DNA of 64,000 nt from an uncultured Polaribacter sp. (GCF_947503875.1 NZ_CANNFH010000002.1:1-64000), one strand, 5' to 3'. Counted from the first letter of the stretch, positions 16,714 to 27,834 are shown. The notes: a model not told the origin generated them from the letters alone. A program made the numbers and translations.

Positions 16714-17559
16714 ATGAAACAGAACAAAGCTATTTTATACATGATTTTTAGTGCAATTGCATTTGCATTCATGGGTTCTGTTGTAAAATATTTAAGTACT
16801 TTTAACGTGTACCAAGTTGTTTTTTTTAGATCTGTAGGAACTTTGTTGTTTACAGTACCTTTAGTATTAAAACAAAAAGTACCTTTTTGGGGTACCCATA
16901 AAAAATGGTTGATTATAAGAGGAATAACAGGTGTAATATCTTTAACCTGCTTTTTCCAATCTTTAAATTATTTAAGCATTGGTACAGCAGTTTCCTTGCG
17001 CTATACAGCGCCAATATTTGCAGCTGTTTTTGCGCTTTTCTTTCTTAAAGAAAAAATAAAACCCATTCAATGGTTCTTGTTTTTTATTGCCTTTTTAGGG
17101 GTGCTAATTATTAAAGGTTTTGGGGCAGATGTAGAATTGATTGGAGTGTTTTTTGTTATTTTATCTGCTGTTTTTTTGGGAATTATTTTTGTCGTTATTC
17201 GTAAAATAGGCAATACAGAACATCCTTTGGTAATTATTAATTACTTTATGTTAATGGCATTTTTATTTGGCGGATTAATGTGTCTTAGGTATTGGGAACA
17301 GCCAACACCTATGCAATGGGTTTTATTTATAAGTACAGGTGTTTTTGGTTATTTTGGTCAGTTATATATGACCAAGGCGTTTCAACTGGCAGAAACTAAT
17401 TTAGTGGCACCTATAAAATATTTAGAAGTAATCATTACCATAATTATTGGAACTTTATGGTTTGGAGATGTTTATAACTGGTGGACACTTTTAGGAATTC
17501 TACTAATTCTATCAGGCTTAATTTATAACATTTATATCAAACAGAAAACAAATTTGTAA
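16714..17559 (+). CDS. EamA/DMT-family transporter
   Basis: The 281-residue protein has ten hydrophobic segments in two EamA halves (KAILYMIFSAIAFAFMGS at the start; VELIGVFFVILSAVFLGIIF opening the second half at about residue 145) and the typical TAPIFAAVFALFFLKEKI turn. The DMT superfamily exports or imports small metabolites at the inner membrane. It has its own promoter (-7 box TATATTTG at 16691) and lacks the shared regulatory element, so it may simply sit inside the locus without belonging to it. The substrate is unknown. Confidence 0.85.
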   Translation: MKQNKAILYMIFSAIAFAFMGSVVKYLSTFNVYQVVFFRSVGTLLFTVPLVLKQKVPFWGTHKKWLIIRGITGVISLTCFFQSLNYLSIGTAVSLRYTAPIFAAVFALFFLKEKIKPIQWFLFFIAFLGVLIIKGFGADVELIGVFFVILSAVFLGIIFVVIRKIGNTEHPLVIINYFMLMAFLFGGLMCLRYWEQPTPMQWVLFISTGVFGYFGQLYMTKAFQLAETNLVAPIKYLEVIITIIIGTLWFGDVYNWWTLLGILLILSGLIYNIYIKQKTNL

Positions 17560-17956
17560 GTCAAAAATAGCGCTAATTTAAAAGCTATCTCGTATTACTT
17601 TTATTGTTAATAGTATTGCGTATAAGACCAATAAAAATGTTAAAATGTTTAAATTTTAACAAAAATCTAGTTATATTTAGACCATATATCTTTTCAAGTA
17701 TTTAAAATTTAGAATTTTTGTTTCGGCAATTGTAAATTGCTTTAAAGTTTTAAACAACTGATTTAGAGTCGGTTTTTTATTTAAAAACACACGGTTGAGT
17801 TTAAAATTTATTAAATTTATATACAAAAAGGGTAAAATAATATACATATTCAGTACAGTACAGGATACAGAGAAAGTCTCTTGTTTGTAATATTGTGTTA
17901 TATTTTTAAGATACTCTTAACATAATAGTTAATCCAAAAAATAATTTATTGTAAAC
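17560..17956. other. Leader region of the SusCD operon
   Basis: AT-rich, with no ORF. The only recognisable signals are the shared element and -7 box at 17851-17895, 61 bp before the SusC start codon. Confidence 0.5.
17851..17895 (+). promoter_or_regulatory. Shared 18-bp element (site 3) and -7 box, SusCD operon promoter
   Basis: CAGTACA-GTA-CAGGATAC at 17851-17868, then 19 bp, then TAATATTG at 17888-17895. Confidence 0.82.
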
Positions 17957-20900
17957 ATGAAACAAAATTTAAAAAAAAGAAATCTGTCATTGGGTTTAAA
18001 GCTTACGCTTTTACTTGTGTTTATAGGTTTCATATCTTTTAATGCACAGGCTCAAGAAAAGATTACTGGTGTTGTTAAAGATGTTGATGGTATTACTTTA
18101 CCTGGTGTAAGTGTTATTCAAAAAGGAACTACTAGAGGTACTTCTACAGATTTTGATGGTAAATATTCTATTACGCTTACTACAGGAGAAAAAACATTGG
18201 TTTTTTCTTATTTAGGTTACAAAAAAGTAGAAATTCCAGTTAATGGTAAAACAACTATTAATATCACAATCGAAGAAGCGTCTGAGAACTTAGATGAAAT
18301 TGTAGTTGTGGGTTATGGTACACAAAAGAAAGAAAGTGTAGTTGGAGCAATTACACAAATTACAGGTGCAGATTTACAAACAGCTGCAGGAGGTATTACC
18401 AATGTAGAAGAAGCTTTGCAAGGTAATTTACCAGGGGTAACTGCTATACAAGGTAGTGGTATACCAGGTCAATCAGATATGCAGATTTTTATTCGTGGGC
18501 AAGCTTCTTGGAATGGTGGTGGTCAGCCATTAATACTTGTTGATGGTGTGCCAAGAACAATTACAGATATAGATTTTAATGATATTGAAAGTGTTTCTGT
18601 ACTTAAAGATGCTTCTGCTACGGCAGTTTTTGGTGTACAGGGTGCAAACGGAGTTATTTTATTAACAACCAAAAGAGGTAAGAAGGGTAAAGCAAAATTG
18701 TCTTTAAACTTTAATACGGCAATTAAAACAATTTCAAAATTACCAGAAAAGTTAGATTCTTATGATGCGATTCTGCAGGCAAATTCAGCTATTCTTAGAG
18801 AGTTGCCATATGTTCCAGAATCTTGGGATTTTTATCGTCCTTTAGAGGTTGCTGAAAGGTTTTTAAGACCTAACGACCCTTTGTATCCTAATATTAATTG
18901 GAGAGATGAAACATTAAAAGATTTTGCACAAGATTACAGAATTAACTTATCTGTAAGAGGTGGTGGTGATAATGCCAAATATTTTGGTAGTTTAGCTTAC
19001 CAGACTGTAAATGATATCTTTGATGGATCTAGATATGATAATGGTAAAGGATATTTAGGTGAATTTAAATATGATAGGTTTAATTATAGAACCAATATAG
19101 ATTTTAACATATCTAAAACTACAGAAATTTCGGTTAATTTAGGAGGTTATTTAGGTACAAGAGAAGCGCCGGCAAACTTAAATGTAGTAACTAATGGTAT
19201 CTACGAAATTGCACCAAACGCTTATACTCCTGTTTATGACGATGGAACTTTTGGACGTGACGAGTTAGATTTATTTGGGCTTACTAATCCAATAGTTAGT
19301 TTAACAAATACAGGATTTAATAGGTTCACAACTTTTGAAATTAATACAGATGTTATCCTAAAACAAAACTTAGATTTTATTACAAAGGGATTAAAATTTG
19401 AAAGTCGTGTATCTGTAGATAGTAGATCTGTAAGTAGACAAAGCTTAAATGATCCGGGAGGAGATGGGCAAGAAAACGTAATTTATCGTATTTTTGATTC
19501 AAATGGTGTAGAGTTTTTTGAAAGCCCTTTGGGTGTAAATGACTTCGCTTTCGTACCTTTTCCTTGGACTGTAGGCCCTTCGCAAATTACAGACGGTAGT
19601 AGGTATCGTAACTTATTATATGATTTTTCTTTAAATTATGCGAATACTTTTGCAGATAAGCATAATGTTACGGGTTTATTCTTGTTAAGACGTAGAGAAT
19701 TCGCTACGGGTAATCAGCAATTTGATATACACCGTGAAGATTGGGTGTCAAGAGTAACATACGATTACGATAAAAGATATTTTTTAGATGTAAGTGGTGC
19801 GTATAACGGATCAGAAAAATTTGGACCTGGTTTTAGATTTGATTTCTTTCCAGCAGTTGGTGCAGGATGGACTGTTTCTAACGAATCATTCATGGAAAAC
19901 GTAGAATGGGTAAACAAGTTAAAGTTTAGAGGTTCTTATGGTTTAATTGGAGACGATCAAGGTGGTAGGAGATTTGCATATCAAGCTAATTTTTCTCAAG
20001 GAGGCACAACATATTTAAATCCAAATGAATACGGTAGTAGAGATTCTTACGTATTCTTAAATGAAACTAGAGTAGGTAACCCTAATTTACAATGGGAAAC
20101 AGCAGTAAAATATAATATTGCTGCAGAGGTTGGTTTATTTAATAATTTAGTTTCGTTAGAATTTGATTATTTTGGTGAAAACAGAGATAATATATTAATA
20201 CCAGAAAATCAAAGAGCAGTTCCAGAATGGTTTGGTACTTCACCTCCGCCATTTAACTTAGGTGCAGTTGAGGTAAGAGGTTATGAACTTGTAGTTAATG
20301 CCAATTATACTTTTGCCAATGATTTAAATGTTTTCGGTAGTTTCTTTTTTACCGAAGCAAAAGACGTAGTAATTAATAGAGAAGATCCGGCGTTAGCGCC
20401 AGATTATCAGAAAGCAGCTGGTTTTACAATAGGGCAACCGAGATCTGGTATTCCAGGTGAAATTATTACCAATTGGGATGATGTTTATAGTTCTACACCT
20501 AGGATAAACGGACAAGAATCTGTAAGAATTGGTTACTACAATTTAATAGATTATGACGGTAGTGGTGCTTATGATAACAATTTTGATAACGTACCTTTTG
20601 GATTCCCAACCAGACCACAAAGAACTTGGAACGCTACTTTAGGAATGCGTTACAAAGGGTTTAATTTTTCAGCTCAACTTTATGGGACGCAAAACACAAA
20701 CAGAAGTTTGGCTAGTAGAACATTTAACAACCAAACAGATGTTTTCTTTACACAAGACTTAAACTTTTGGACAAAAGATAATCCAAATGCAACTAATGTG
20801 CAGCCAGACTTTAATTTACCGCAAGGTTCTACTAATGGAAGACAAAATTTCTTTGACGCTTCTTTAGTAAGGCTTAGAAACGTGTCTATGTCTTATGATA

Positions 20901-21091
20901 TTCCAAAAAAGATTTGTAAGAATCTTGGAGTAAGTTCTTTAAATCTTTTTGTTAATGGTACAAATTTGTTTTTATGGACAGATTTACCTGATGATAGAGA
21001 GTTTAACGGTAATATAACAGCAGATGCTAGTTTTAGAGGTGACTATCCTACACTTAGGAGGTTTAATTTAGGGTTTAATTTGAATTTTTAA
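17957..21091 (+). CDS. SusC-like TonB-dependent outer-membrane transporter (first pair)
   Basis: The 1044-residue protein starts with a signal peptide (to about residue 33, ending AQAQ) and then a carboxypeptidase-regulatory-like domain (GVVKDVDGITLPGVSV). A TonB-box/SusC signature follows (LDEIVVVGYGTQKK, about residues 113-126), then the plug domain with LILVDGVPR and SVLKDASATAVFG, and a long beta-barrel ending in FNLNF. It imports oligosaccharides across the outer membrane using TonB energy. It is first in an operon with its SusD partner 12 bp downstream, a second SusC/SusD pair and a lipoprotein. Context suggests ulvan oligosaccharides as cargo. Confidence 0.95.
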   Translation: MKQNLKKRNLSLGLKLTLLLVFIGFISFNAQAQEKITGVVKDVDGITLPGVSVIQKGTTRGTSTDFDGKYSITLTTGEKTLVFSYLGYKKVEIPVNGKTTINITIEEASENLDEIVVVGYGTQKKESVVGAITQITGADLQTAAGGITNVEEALQGNLPGVTAIQGSGIPGQSDMQIFIRGQASWNGGGQPLILVDGVPRTITDIDFNDIESVSVLKDASATAVFGVQGANGVILLTTKRGKKGKAKLSLNFNTAIKTISKLPEKLDSYDAILQANSAILRELPYVPESWDFYRPLEVAERFLRPNDPLYPNINWRDETLKDFAQDYRINLSVRGGGDNAKYFGSLAYQTVNDIFDGSRYDNGKGYLGEFKYDRFNYRTNIDFNISKTTEISVNLGGYLGTREAPANLNVVTNGIYEIAPNAYTPVYDDGTFGRDELDLFGLTNPIVSLTNTGFNRFTTFEINTDVILKQNLDFITKGLKFESRVSVDSRSVSRQSLNDPGGDGQENVIYRIFDSNGVEFFESPLGVNDFAFVPFPWTVGPSQITDGSRYRNLLYDFSLNYANTFADKHNVTGLFLLRRREFATGNQQFDIHREDWVSRVTYDYDKRYFLDVSGAYNGSEKFGPGFRFDFFPAVGAGWTVSNESFMENVEWVNKLKFRGSYGLIGDDQGGRRFAYQANFSQGGTTYLNPNEYGSRDSYVFLNETRVGNPNLQWETAVKYNIAAEVGLFNNLVSLEFDYFGENRDNILIPENQRAVPEWFGTSPPPFNLGAVEVRGYELVVNANYTFANDLNVFGSFFFTEAKDVVINREDPALAPDYQKAAGFTIGQPRSGIPGEIITNWDDVYSSTPRINGQESVRIGYYNLIDYDGSGAYDNNFDNVPFGFPTRPQRTWNATLGMRYKGFNFSAQLYGTQNTNRSLASRTFNNQTDVFFTQDLNFWTKDNPNATNVQPDFNLPQGSTNGRQNFFDASLVRLRNVSMSYDIPKKICKNLGVSSLNLFVNGTNLFLWTDLPDDREFNGNITADASFRGDYPTLRRFNLGFNLNF

Positions 21092-21103
21092 AAAATACGA
21101 ACA

Positions 21104-22966
21104 ATGAAAAAATATTTTAAAATAATAGTATTATCATTCGGGTTCTTATTTACATTCTCTTGTGAGGATTACTTAGACATAGCGCCTGAAGTAGAAATAT
21201 CTGTAGAAGATGTATTCGATAATTTTGAGAATACACAGGGTTTTGTTGAAGAAATGTATGCTTTAGTAGTAGATTATGGAACTGCAGGTCATACATTCCA
21301 AGACTATATGTTTGGTGATGATTCTTATCATCCTCAACAATGGAAAGCAAGTGGTCAAATAGATGCAGGTACTTTAGATTTTTGGTTTAGAAATACCTTA
21401 AGTTATCTTGGTAAAAATGTAAGAACCGGTGGTACTTTAGGGAATACAACACATCAAACTGCTAGAGGTAGGCCTCGTGTTTGGAGAGGAAGTATGGATG
21501 GTATTCGTAAAGCGAATATTGTTATAGAAAATGAGGATTTATTAGTAAATCTTACACAACAAGAAAGAAACGTAATTTTAGGTCAGGCTTATTTCTTTAG
21601 AGCATTTTTTCACAATGAAATTATGAAGTTTTGGGGGCGCTTTCCTCATATTCAGGAGGTTTTTTCAGGAGAAATTACTATTCCAAGACCAGAGACTTAC
21701 AGAGAAGCGGCACTTTCAATCAATGAAGATTATAAAAGAGCAATTGAATTATTACCTTTAAATTGGGATAACGAGCCTTATGGTCAAAGAACATTTGGTA
21801 ACAATCAAGCAAGACTTACAAAAGGTACAGCTTATGCCTTTCAAGGTAAAAACTTATTGTTAGCTGCAAGTCCATTAATGTTCTTTAATAACAGACCAGG
21901 TATAGACACTTATCAATATGATGTTGAATTAGCTCAAATGGCTACAGATGCATTTGCAGAATTTTTGAAGTTAGTAGACCAAGGTCTTTATGACTTTGCA
22001 TCAGAAGCGGACTTAGAAGCAGTTTTTTGGAGAACGCCAAATGGTAACATGTGGCCTGCTATTACTGCAGGTTCAAGAGAGATGGTTTTTGGCTCGCCAG
22101 GAGGTAATATAGTAGAAAATAGACGTTTTATGGTTACGGGTATACCAAGAACAGTTCATGGTATAGCAGGTGGTGCAGTAAGTAATATTACGCACAATTA
22201 CATACACAATAATTTTGGTATGGCAAATGGTTTGTCTATAGAAGAAGATTTAAGTGGTGCTTATGGTCCAACAACTTACAATCCTTCAAGGCCTTTTGAT
22301 AATAGAGATCCACGTTTTTATAAGTGGATAATTGTTGATGGAGATAGAGTTAATGCTTCTAGAAATTTTCAACTTTTTTCAGACAACGGTTCTGGTAGAC
22401 CTGGTCGTGACAGAGCTGCAAACGCATCCATTACAGGATATTTGCATAAAAAGTTTTTACCAGTAGATGATAATGGAGATTTGGCAACAAATGCAAACGG
22501 TCTGTTCAACCAGTTTAATGGTAGACGTTACCATATGAGAGTTACAGATGTGTATCTAATGTATGCAGAGGCTTTACACGTTGCACAAGGCGCAAGAACA
22601 GCACCGGCTTCTTACCCTAAGACTGCAGAACAAATTATTAATGAAATTCGTGGTAGAGTAAACGTGCCAAACGTACATCCTGCCATTGTAGCCGATAATA
22701 ATTTATTTATGGACGAAATTAGAAGGCAAAGAGCTATAGAATTATCTTTAGAGGCACATAGATGGGTAGATATTAGAAGATGGGGAGTAGCGCACTTGGA
22801 TAAATATAAGGTTAAAACAGCCTTAGATTTTGATAGAAGTTATACTTTCTTTAGTGAACGTGTTTTAACTACTAGGGTTTGTGAATACCCAAAACAATAT
22901 TGGTTACCTTTTCAAGCAAATCAAACTCAATTTTATGAAGGCTTTCCTCAAAACCCAGGTTGGTAA
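21104..22966 (+). CDS. SusD-like surface glycan-binding lipoprotein (first pair)
   Basis: The 620-residue lipoprotein has lipobox FTFSC (Cys20) followed by EDYLDIAPE, the usual SusD start. SusD/RagB landmarks include NVILGQAYFFRAFFHNEIMKFWG (tetratricopeptide-like helices), ITNVYLMYAEAL-type segment DVYLMYAEALHVAQGA and the C-terminal RRQRAIELSLEAHRWVDIRRWG, ending in QNPGW. It sits as a lid on the SusC barrel at the cell surface and binds the oligosaccharide before import. It is translationally close to the SusC at 17957 (12 bp gap). Confidence 0.95.
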   Translation: MKKYFKIIVLSFGFLFTFSCEDYLDIAPEVEISVEDVFDNFENTQGFVEEMYALVVDYGTAGHTFQDYMFGDDSYHPQQWKASGQIDAGTLDFWFRNTLSYLGKNVRTGGTLGNTTHQTARGRPRVWRGSMDGIRKANIVIENEDLLVNLTQQERNVILGQAYFFRAFFHNEIMKFWGRFPHIQEVFSGEITIPRPETYREAALSINEDYKRAIELLPLNWDNEPYGQRTFGNNQARLTKGTAYAFQGKNLLLAASPLMFFNNRPGIDTYQYDVELAQMATDAFAEFLKLVDQGLYDFASEADLEAVFWRTPNGNMWPAITAGSREMVFGSPGGNIVENRRFMVTGIPRTVHGIAGGAVSNITHNYIHNNFGMANGLSIEEDLSGAYGPTTYNPSRPFDNRDPRFYKWIIVDGDRVNASRNFQLFSDNGSGRPGRDRAANASITGYLHKKFLPVDDNGDLATNANGLFNQFNGRRYHMRVTDVYLMYAEALHVAQGARTAPASYPKTAEQIINEIRGRVNVPNVHPAIVADNNLFMDEIRRQRAIELSLEAHRWVDIRRWGVAHLDKYKVKTALDFDRSYTFFSERVLTTRVCEYPKQYWLPFQANQTQFYEGFPQNPGW

Positions 22967-23005
22967 GCTTCAATAATTCTTATTAAAATAATAAAGAAAA
23001 AAACA

Positions 23006-26000
23006 ATGAAAATAAATAAGATATATAGGTTATTTGCTATAGTTTGTATTACTATGTTATGCTCTAGTAATATGCTAAGAGCACAATCAAATGATACTGA
23101 AGTGTCTGCAATTGTGGTAGATGAGCAAGGAAATCCTTTAAATGATGCAGCTATTTTTGGACCTAAAGGAAGAGAAGCTTCAACCAATTTAAATGGTAAA
23201 TTTAAGATTGCATTAACAGATAGTGGTTCTTTAGTGATACAAAAAGAGGGATATGATTCAGCATTGATTTCCTTTGCAAATATTAGTGATAAGATAACCT
23301 TAAAAAAATCTATTTTTCTAGCTTCCGAAAAGGATGAAATTAAAATGGGTGTAACCACAAAAGACAGAAGAGAAATTATTGGGGCGGTCTCTAGTATCAG
23401 ACCTGAAGAAAGATTAACTTTTGATAATACCCAGTTTGTTAGAAACTATATTAATGGTTTAATGTTAGGAGTTAGAGGTTCTTCAAATGTTAGGGGGTTA
23501 GGAAATGCTATTTTTGTAATTGATGGTGTATTTGGACGTAATCCTAACTTTTTAAACATGGAGGAGGTAGAGCAAATTACGGTGCTTAGAGATGCTAATG
23601 CTGTTGCTTTATATGGTAGTCAAGGTAGAAATGGTGTAATCGTTATAAATACCAAACGTGGACAAGTAAACAAAAAAGAATTTAATGTAAATGTACTTAC
23701 TGGATTTAGAATGCCTTTAGAGCTTCCAAATTATTTAGGTTCAGCAGATTATATGGAGTTGTTTAATGAGGCGTTAACTAATGACGGTCAACCTACTCAA
23801 TTTTCAAACGACGTTATTGCAAATACAAGAAGCGGTAACAATCCTTTTCAATTTCCCGATACCGATTTTTATTCTAGTGAGTTCATCAAACCACTTATCA
23901 ACACATTTAATGTAATTACGGAGTTTTCTGGTGGTAACGAAAAATCTCAATATTATGTGAATGCAGGTTGGAATAGAGAAGAATCTTGGGAAAGTATAAG
24001 CCCAGAGGCAAATAAAGGAAGAAACCGTTTTAACATTAGAGGAAATATAGATTTTAGGGTAAATGATTGGATTACAAGTAGTATTGATGGTATTGCGATC
24101 TTAGACTCTAATAAAAGTGCTTTTTCTAGTTTACTTAACGCAGGTACTACATTTAGACCTAATGATTATGCACCATTATTACCAATTAGTTTATTAGACG
24201 TTAATGCCAGACCAGGATCAGATCTTATTGATATTCTTGGTGCAGCGCAGTCTTTTAATGGTTTCTTATTAGGTACTTCTCAACAATTTCAAAACAACAC
24301 ACCTGTTGCGGAAGCTATTGCAGGTGGTACTCAAGAGAATGTTTTTCGTGTAACGCAGTTTAACAATACAATTAATTTTGACTTATCTGCAATTACCGAA
24401 GGATTAACAGCAAAAACATATTTAAGTTTCGATTTTTTTGATTCTTACAGAGAATTTGTTCGAAACGATTATATTGTGTACGAACCAGAATGGGAAAATG
24501 ATAGAATTGTTGGTTTAACGGAATTTGGTGTTAATGAAAGGGATCAAATAGAACGTGTAGGTACAAATGATTTTGTATCTAGATTAGCGTTTTATGGTTT
24601 ATTAAACTACAAGAAAACATTTGCTAAGGACCATTCAATTAATTCTACATTATTGGCATATTACAACACTCAAAAAAGTAATAATGTGCTGCAAACCGAT
24701 AAAGATGCTCATATAGGTTTTCAAGCAACTTATGATTATAAGAAAAAGTTATTTGTAGATTTTAGCGGTGCTTTTGCGCACTCTATTAAATTACCAGAGG
24801 GTAATAGAGGTGGTTTTTCACCAACAGCAGGTATAGCTTATATTTTAAGTGAAGAGCCTTTTTTAAAGGACAACAAATTTATTAACTATTTAAAATTAAA
24901 GGCTACAGGTGGTATTATTAAATCTGACGCCGGAATTAATGGTTATTTCTTATATCAAGAAAATTACACTAGTGGTTCTAATTTTACTTGGGATGACGAT
25001 CGTAGTTCTAACCGTAGACAGAATATTACACAAGGGGCAAATCCTAACATGACTTTCGAAGAAAGAATTGATTTAAACTTAGGGTTTGAAGCACAATTAA
25101 TGAATTCTCTTTTCTTAGATTTTAACTATTTTAGATCTGAGTTAGACAAACAATTAGGTTTTTTAAATGCGCAATACCCTTCTTTTTTCAACACATTTAG
25201 ACCTAGAGATAACTTTAATAGTAATTTATTTACTGGTTTTGAATTGGGTGCAAATTTCAATAAATCTTTTAATGATTTTTCTATAGCAGTTGGCGCTAAC
25301 GTATTATACAGCCAAACAGAGGCTTTAAAAAGATCTGAGATAAATGAGTTTGAATATCAAAACAGAGTGGGTACAGAATTGTCTACAATTTTTGGGCTAG
25401 AAGATCAAGGTTTTTATACGGAGGCTGATTTTACACAAGATGTAGATGGTAATTTTATTTTAAATAGCAACTTACCTGTCCCTAATTTTGGAGCTGTTCA
25501 ACCTGGAGATCTGAGATATGCAGATCAAAATGGTGATAATATAATTGATAACGATGATCAAGTGGCAATTGGACAAGGTAGTAGTCCATGGACTTACGGT
25601 CTAAATTTAAATTTAAAATATAAAAATTTAAATTTATTTTTACTGGGAACTGCACAAACAGGTGCTGTTGCTAACAGATCAAACAATTACTTTAGAGTAG
25701 ATGGTAATGATAAATATTCTGAGGTTGTTTTAGGTCGTTGGACACCAGAGACTGCTGATACAGCTACGTTTCCAAGACTATCTTCTGTTGCAAACCAAAA
25801 TAACTTTAGAAATTCTACGTTTTGGTTATATGACAATAGTTTCTTTAGACTAAATCGTATTCAATTAACTTATGAGTTTTCAGATAATGTTTGTAAATCT
25901 ATTGGGGCTAGAGATTTAAGTTTAAACCTACAAGGAAACAATATTCTTGAAATCTCAAAGAATAGAGAGATTCGCCAATTAAATATTGGAGGGATACCAC

Positions 26001-26041
26001 AAACAAAGGCTTACACATTTGGAGCAAGAATATCATTTTAA
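23006..26041 (+). CDS. SusC-like TonB-dependent transporter (second pair)
   Basis: This 1011-residue protein has a signal peptide (ending near LRAQ, residue 27), a carboxypeptidase-regulatory-like domain (AIVVDEQGNPLNDAAIFGP), a plug containing AIFVIDGVFGRNPNF and ITVLRDANAVALYGSQG, and a beta-barrel ending in FGARISF. It differs from the first SusC in that the usual VVVGYGT signature after the regulatory domain is replaced by DEIKMGVTTKDRREIIGAV. It lies 39 bp after the first SusD and 27 bp before its own SusD. It may import a different oligomer class from the same polysaccharide; this is inference. Confidence 0.92.
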   Translation: MKINKIYRLFAIVCITMLCSSNMLRAQSNDTEVSAIVVDEQGNPLNDAAIFGPKGREASTNLNGKFKIALTDSGSLVIQKEGYDSALISFANISDKITLKKSIFLASEKDEIKMGVTTKDRREIIGAVSSIRPEERLTFDNTQFVRNYINGLMLGVRGSSNVRGLGNAIFVIDGVFGRNPNFLNMEEVEQITVLRDANAVALYGSQGRNGVIVINTKRGQVNKKEFNVNVLTGFRMPLELPNYLGSADYMELFNEALTNDGQPTQFSNDVIANTRSGNNPFQFPDTDFYSSEFIKPLINTFNVITEFSGGNEKSQYYVNAGWNREESWESISPEANKGRNRFNIRGNIDFRVNDWITSSIDGIAILDSNKSAFSSLLNAGTTFRPNDYAPLLPISLLDVNARPGSDLIDILGAAQSFNGFLLGTSQQFQNNTPVAEAIAGGTQENVFRVTQFNNTINFDLSAITEGLTAKTYLSFDFFDSYREFVRNDYIVYEPEWENDRIVGLTEFGVNERDQIERVGTNDFVSRLAFYGLLNYKKTFAKDHSINSTLLAYYNTQKSNNVLQTDKDAHIGFQATYDYKKKLFVDFSGAFAHSIKLPEGNRGGFSPTAGIAYILSEEPFLKDNKFINYLKLKATGGIIKSDAGINGYFLYQENYTSGSNFTWDDDRSSNRRQNITQGANPNMTFEERIDLNLGFEAQLMNSLFLDFNYFRSELDKQLGFLNAQYPSFFNTFRPRDNFNSNLFTGFELGANFNKSFNDFSIAVGANVLYSQTEALKRSEINEFEYQNRVGTELSTIFGLEDQGFYTEADFTQDVDGNFILNSNLPVPNFGAVQPGDLRYADQNGDNIIDNDDQVAIGQGSSPWTYGLNLNLKYKNLNLFLLGTAQTGAVANRSNNYFRVDGNDKYSEVVLGRWTPETADTATFPRLSSVANQNNFRNSTFWLYDNSFFRLNRIQLTYEFSDNVCKSIGARDLSLNLQGNNILEISKNREIRQLNIGGIPQTKAYTFGARISF

Positions 26042-26068
26042 TATAAATAGAAAATTTAGATAAATAGA

Positions 26069-27796
26069 ATGAAAAATTATACAAAATATTTGTTAGCTAT
26101 GTTGCTTTTTACAGGCTTAATAGCTTGTGAAGACTTCTTAGAACCTATTGATGAAAATAGGTTAGATTTTGAGTTTGTAAGCAGCGATCCAGCATCAGCG
26201 GAAGGTTTGCTTTTGCAAGGTTACTCACGTTTAGTAGATCAATATTCTTTTACTGAAGCAGCTACTGATGACGCTGTAAACAATCAGTTGAATAATGGTT
26301 TAAAACGTATGGTACTTGGAGAGTTAAATGCTCAATTTAATCCTACGTCTCGTTGGAATAATTACCAAAATGTTTTCTTTTTAAATCGATTTTTGGAAAT
26401 TGTAGATGCTGCAGAAATTGAATGGAATAGAGATGAAGTAATTAGTGACTTGTTTAACAAACGTCTTAAGGGTGAAGCCCTTGCATTAAGAGCGTTACAT
26501 CACTTTTATATCCTTCAAGCGCATGCAGGTGTAGGAACATCTGGTCAGTTATTAGGCGTTCCATATTATACCGAATTTATTGAGGCGGATGGAGATTTTA
26601 ATTTACCAAGATTACCTTTTAGAGAGACTGTTGAAGCAATCTTAAATGATTTTGACGAATCTTTAACTTTATTACCAACAGATTATGGTTTAAGCGAGAG
26701 TAACTTAGATCCTATATATGCAGATTTTGTGGGAGACAGTTTTTTACAATACGATGTGGCTAATGGATCTCGTTATAACCTACGTATTTCAGGAAGAATA
26801 GTAAAGGCGCTTAAAGCTAGGGTTGCATTATTTGCAGCGAGTCCTGGTTACTTAAATGACCAAGATCTTTACCAAATGGCAATAGATAATGCTAGTGAAG
26901 TATTAGATTTAAACGGCGGTTTAGGAGGTCTTAATCCTAATGGAGTTGAGTTTTATATCTCAGAAAGAAATGTTGATGAAGCTGTATTTAGAGGGAATAT
27001 AGAAGGGCCTAATTCTGGTCTAGAAAGAAGAATGTTTCCACCATCTGTAAATGGTAGAGGAGAAATTAATCCTTCAGAAAACTTTGTAAATGCCTTTCCT
27101 ATGCTTAATGGTTTCCCTGCTACGCAAGCCAATGGTTTTGACCCTCAAAATCCTTTTGCTAACAGAGATCCAAGATTAGAGAAATTTGTAGTAGTAAACG
27201 GTTCTTCTTTTGGAGGTGGTACTATTAATACAGGTTTTGGTGGTGGTATTGATAGACTTGATTCTATCCCAGAAAGATCTACAACTACGGGCTATTATCT
27301 TAAAAAACTATTAAGACCAGATGTTAGAATTAATAATGATAATACTACTGTAGATCAAAGAAATTTTGATGTTTACCTAAGATATACAGAATTATTTTTA
27401 ATATTCGCAGAGGCGGCAAATGAAGTAGGTGGTCCAGATGTAAGTTTTAATGGTATGTCAGCTAGAAATGTAATTGCAGCAATACGCGAAAGAGCAGGTA
27501 TTACTCAGCCAGATCTTTATTTAACAAACTCAATTACTACGCAAGATGATATGCGCCAGCTAATTAGAAATGAAAGACGTTTAGAATTAAGTTTTGAAGG
27601 TCATAGATTTTGGGATCTTAGAAGATGGCAAGCTCCTTTAAATGAAACTGTAAGAGGTAATTTTTTCGATGGAAATAATTATATTGAGATTCCTTCTGTG
27701 GAAGCAAGAAATTATCCAGCGAATGCTAATTATTTGCCAATACCAAATGACGAGATTTTTAAGTTTCCGGCAATTGAACAAAATAGCGGTTGGTAA
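26069..27796 (+). CDS. SusD-like surface glycan-binding lipoprotein (second pair)
   Basis: The 575-residue lipoprotein has lipobox LIAC (Cys20) and EDFLEPIDENRL after it. SusD features are the helical segment RLKGEALALRALHHFYILQAHAG, the LRYTELFLIFAEAANEVGG segment and the C-terminal RNERRLELSFEGHRFWDLRRWQ, ending in QNSGW. It is the partner of the SusC at 23006, from which it is well separated in sequence from the first pair, so the two pairs are old paralogues rather than a recent duplication. Confidence 0.95.
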   Translation: MKNYTKYLLAMLLFTGLIACEDFLEPIDENRLDFEFVSSDPASAEGLLLQGYSRLVDQYSFTEAATDDAVNNQLNNGLKRMVLGELNAQFNPTSRWNNYQNVFFLNRFLEIVDAAEIEWNRDEVISDLFNKRLKGEALALRALHHFYILQAHAGVGTSGQLLGVPYYTEFIEADGDFNLPRLPFRETVEAILNDFDESLTLLPTDYGLSESNLDPIYADFVGDSFLQYDVANGSRYNLRISGRIVKALKARVALFAASPGYLNDQDLYQMAIDNASEVLDLNGGLGGLNPNGVEFYISERNVDEAVFRGNIEGPNSGLERRMFPPSVNGRGEINPSENFVNAFPMLNGFPATQANGFDPQNPFANRDPRLEKFVVVNGSSFGGGTINTGFGGGIDRLDSIPERSTTTGYYLKKLLRPDVRINNDNTTVDQRNFDVYLRYTELFLIFAEAANEVGGPDVSFNGMSARNVIAAIRERAGITQPDLYLTNSITTQDDMRQLIRNERRLELSFEGHRFWDLRRWQAPLNETVRGNFFDGNNYIEIPSVEARNYPANANYLPIPNDEIFKFPAIEQNSGW

Positions 27797-27834
27797 TTTA
27801 ATTAGAGAAATAATTATAATATAAAAACAAAGAA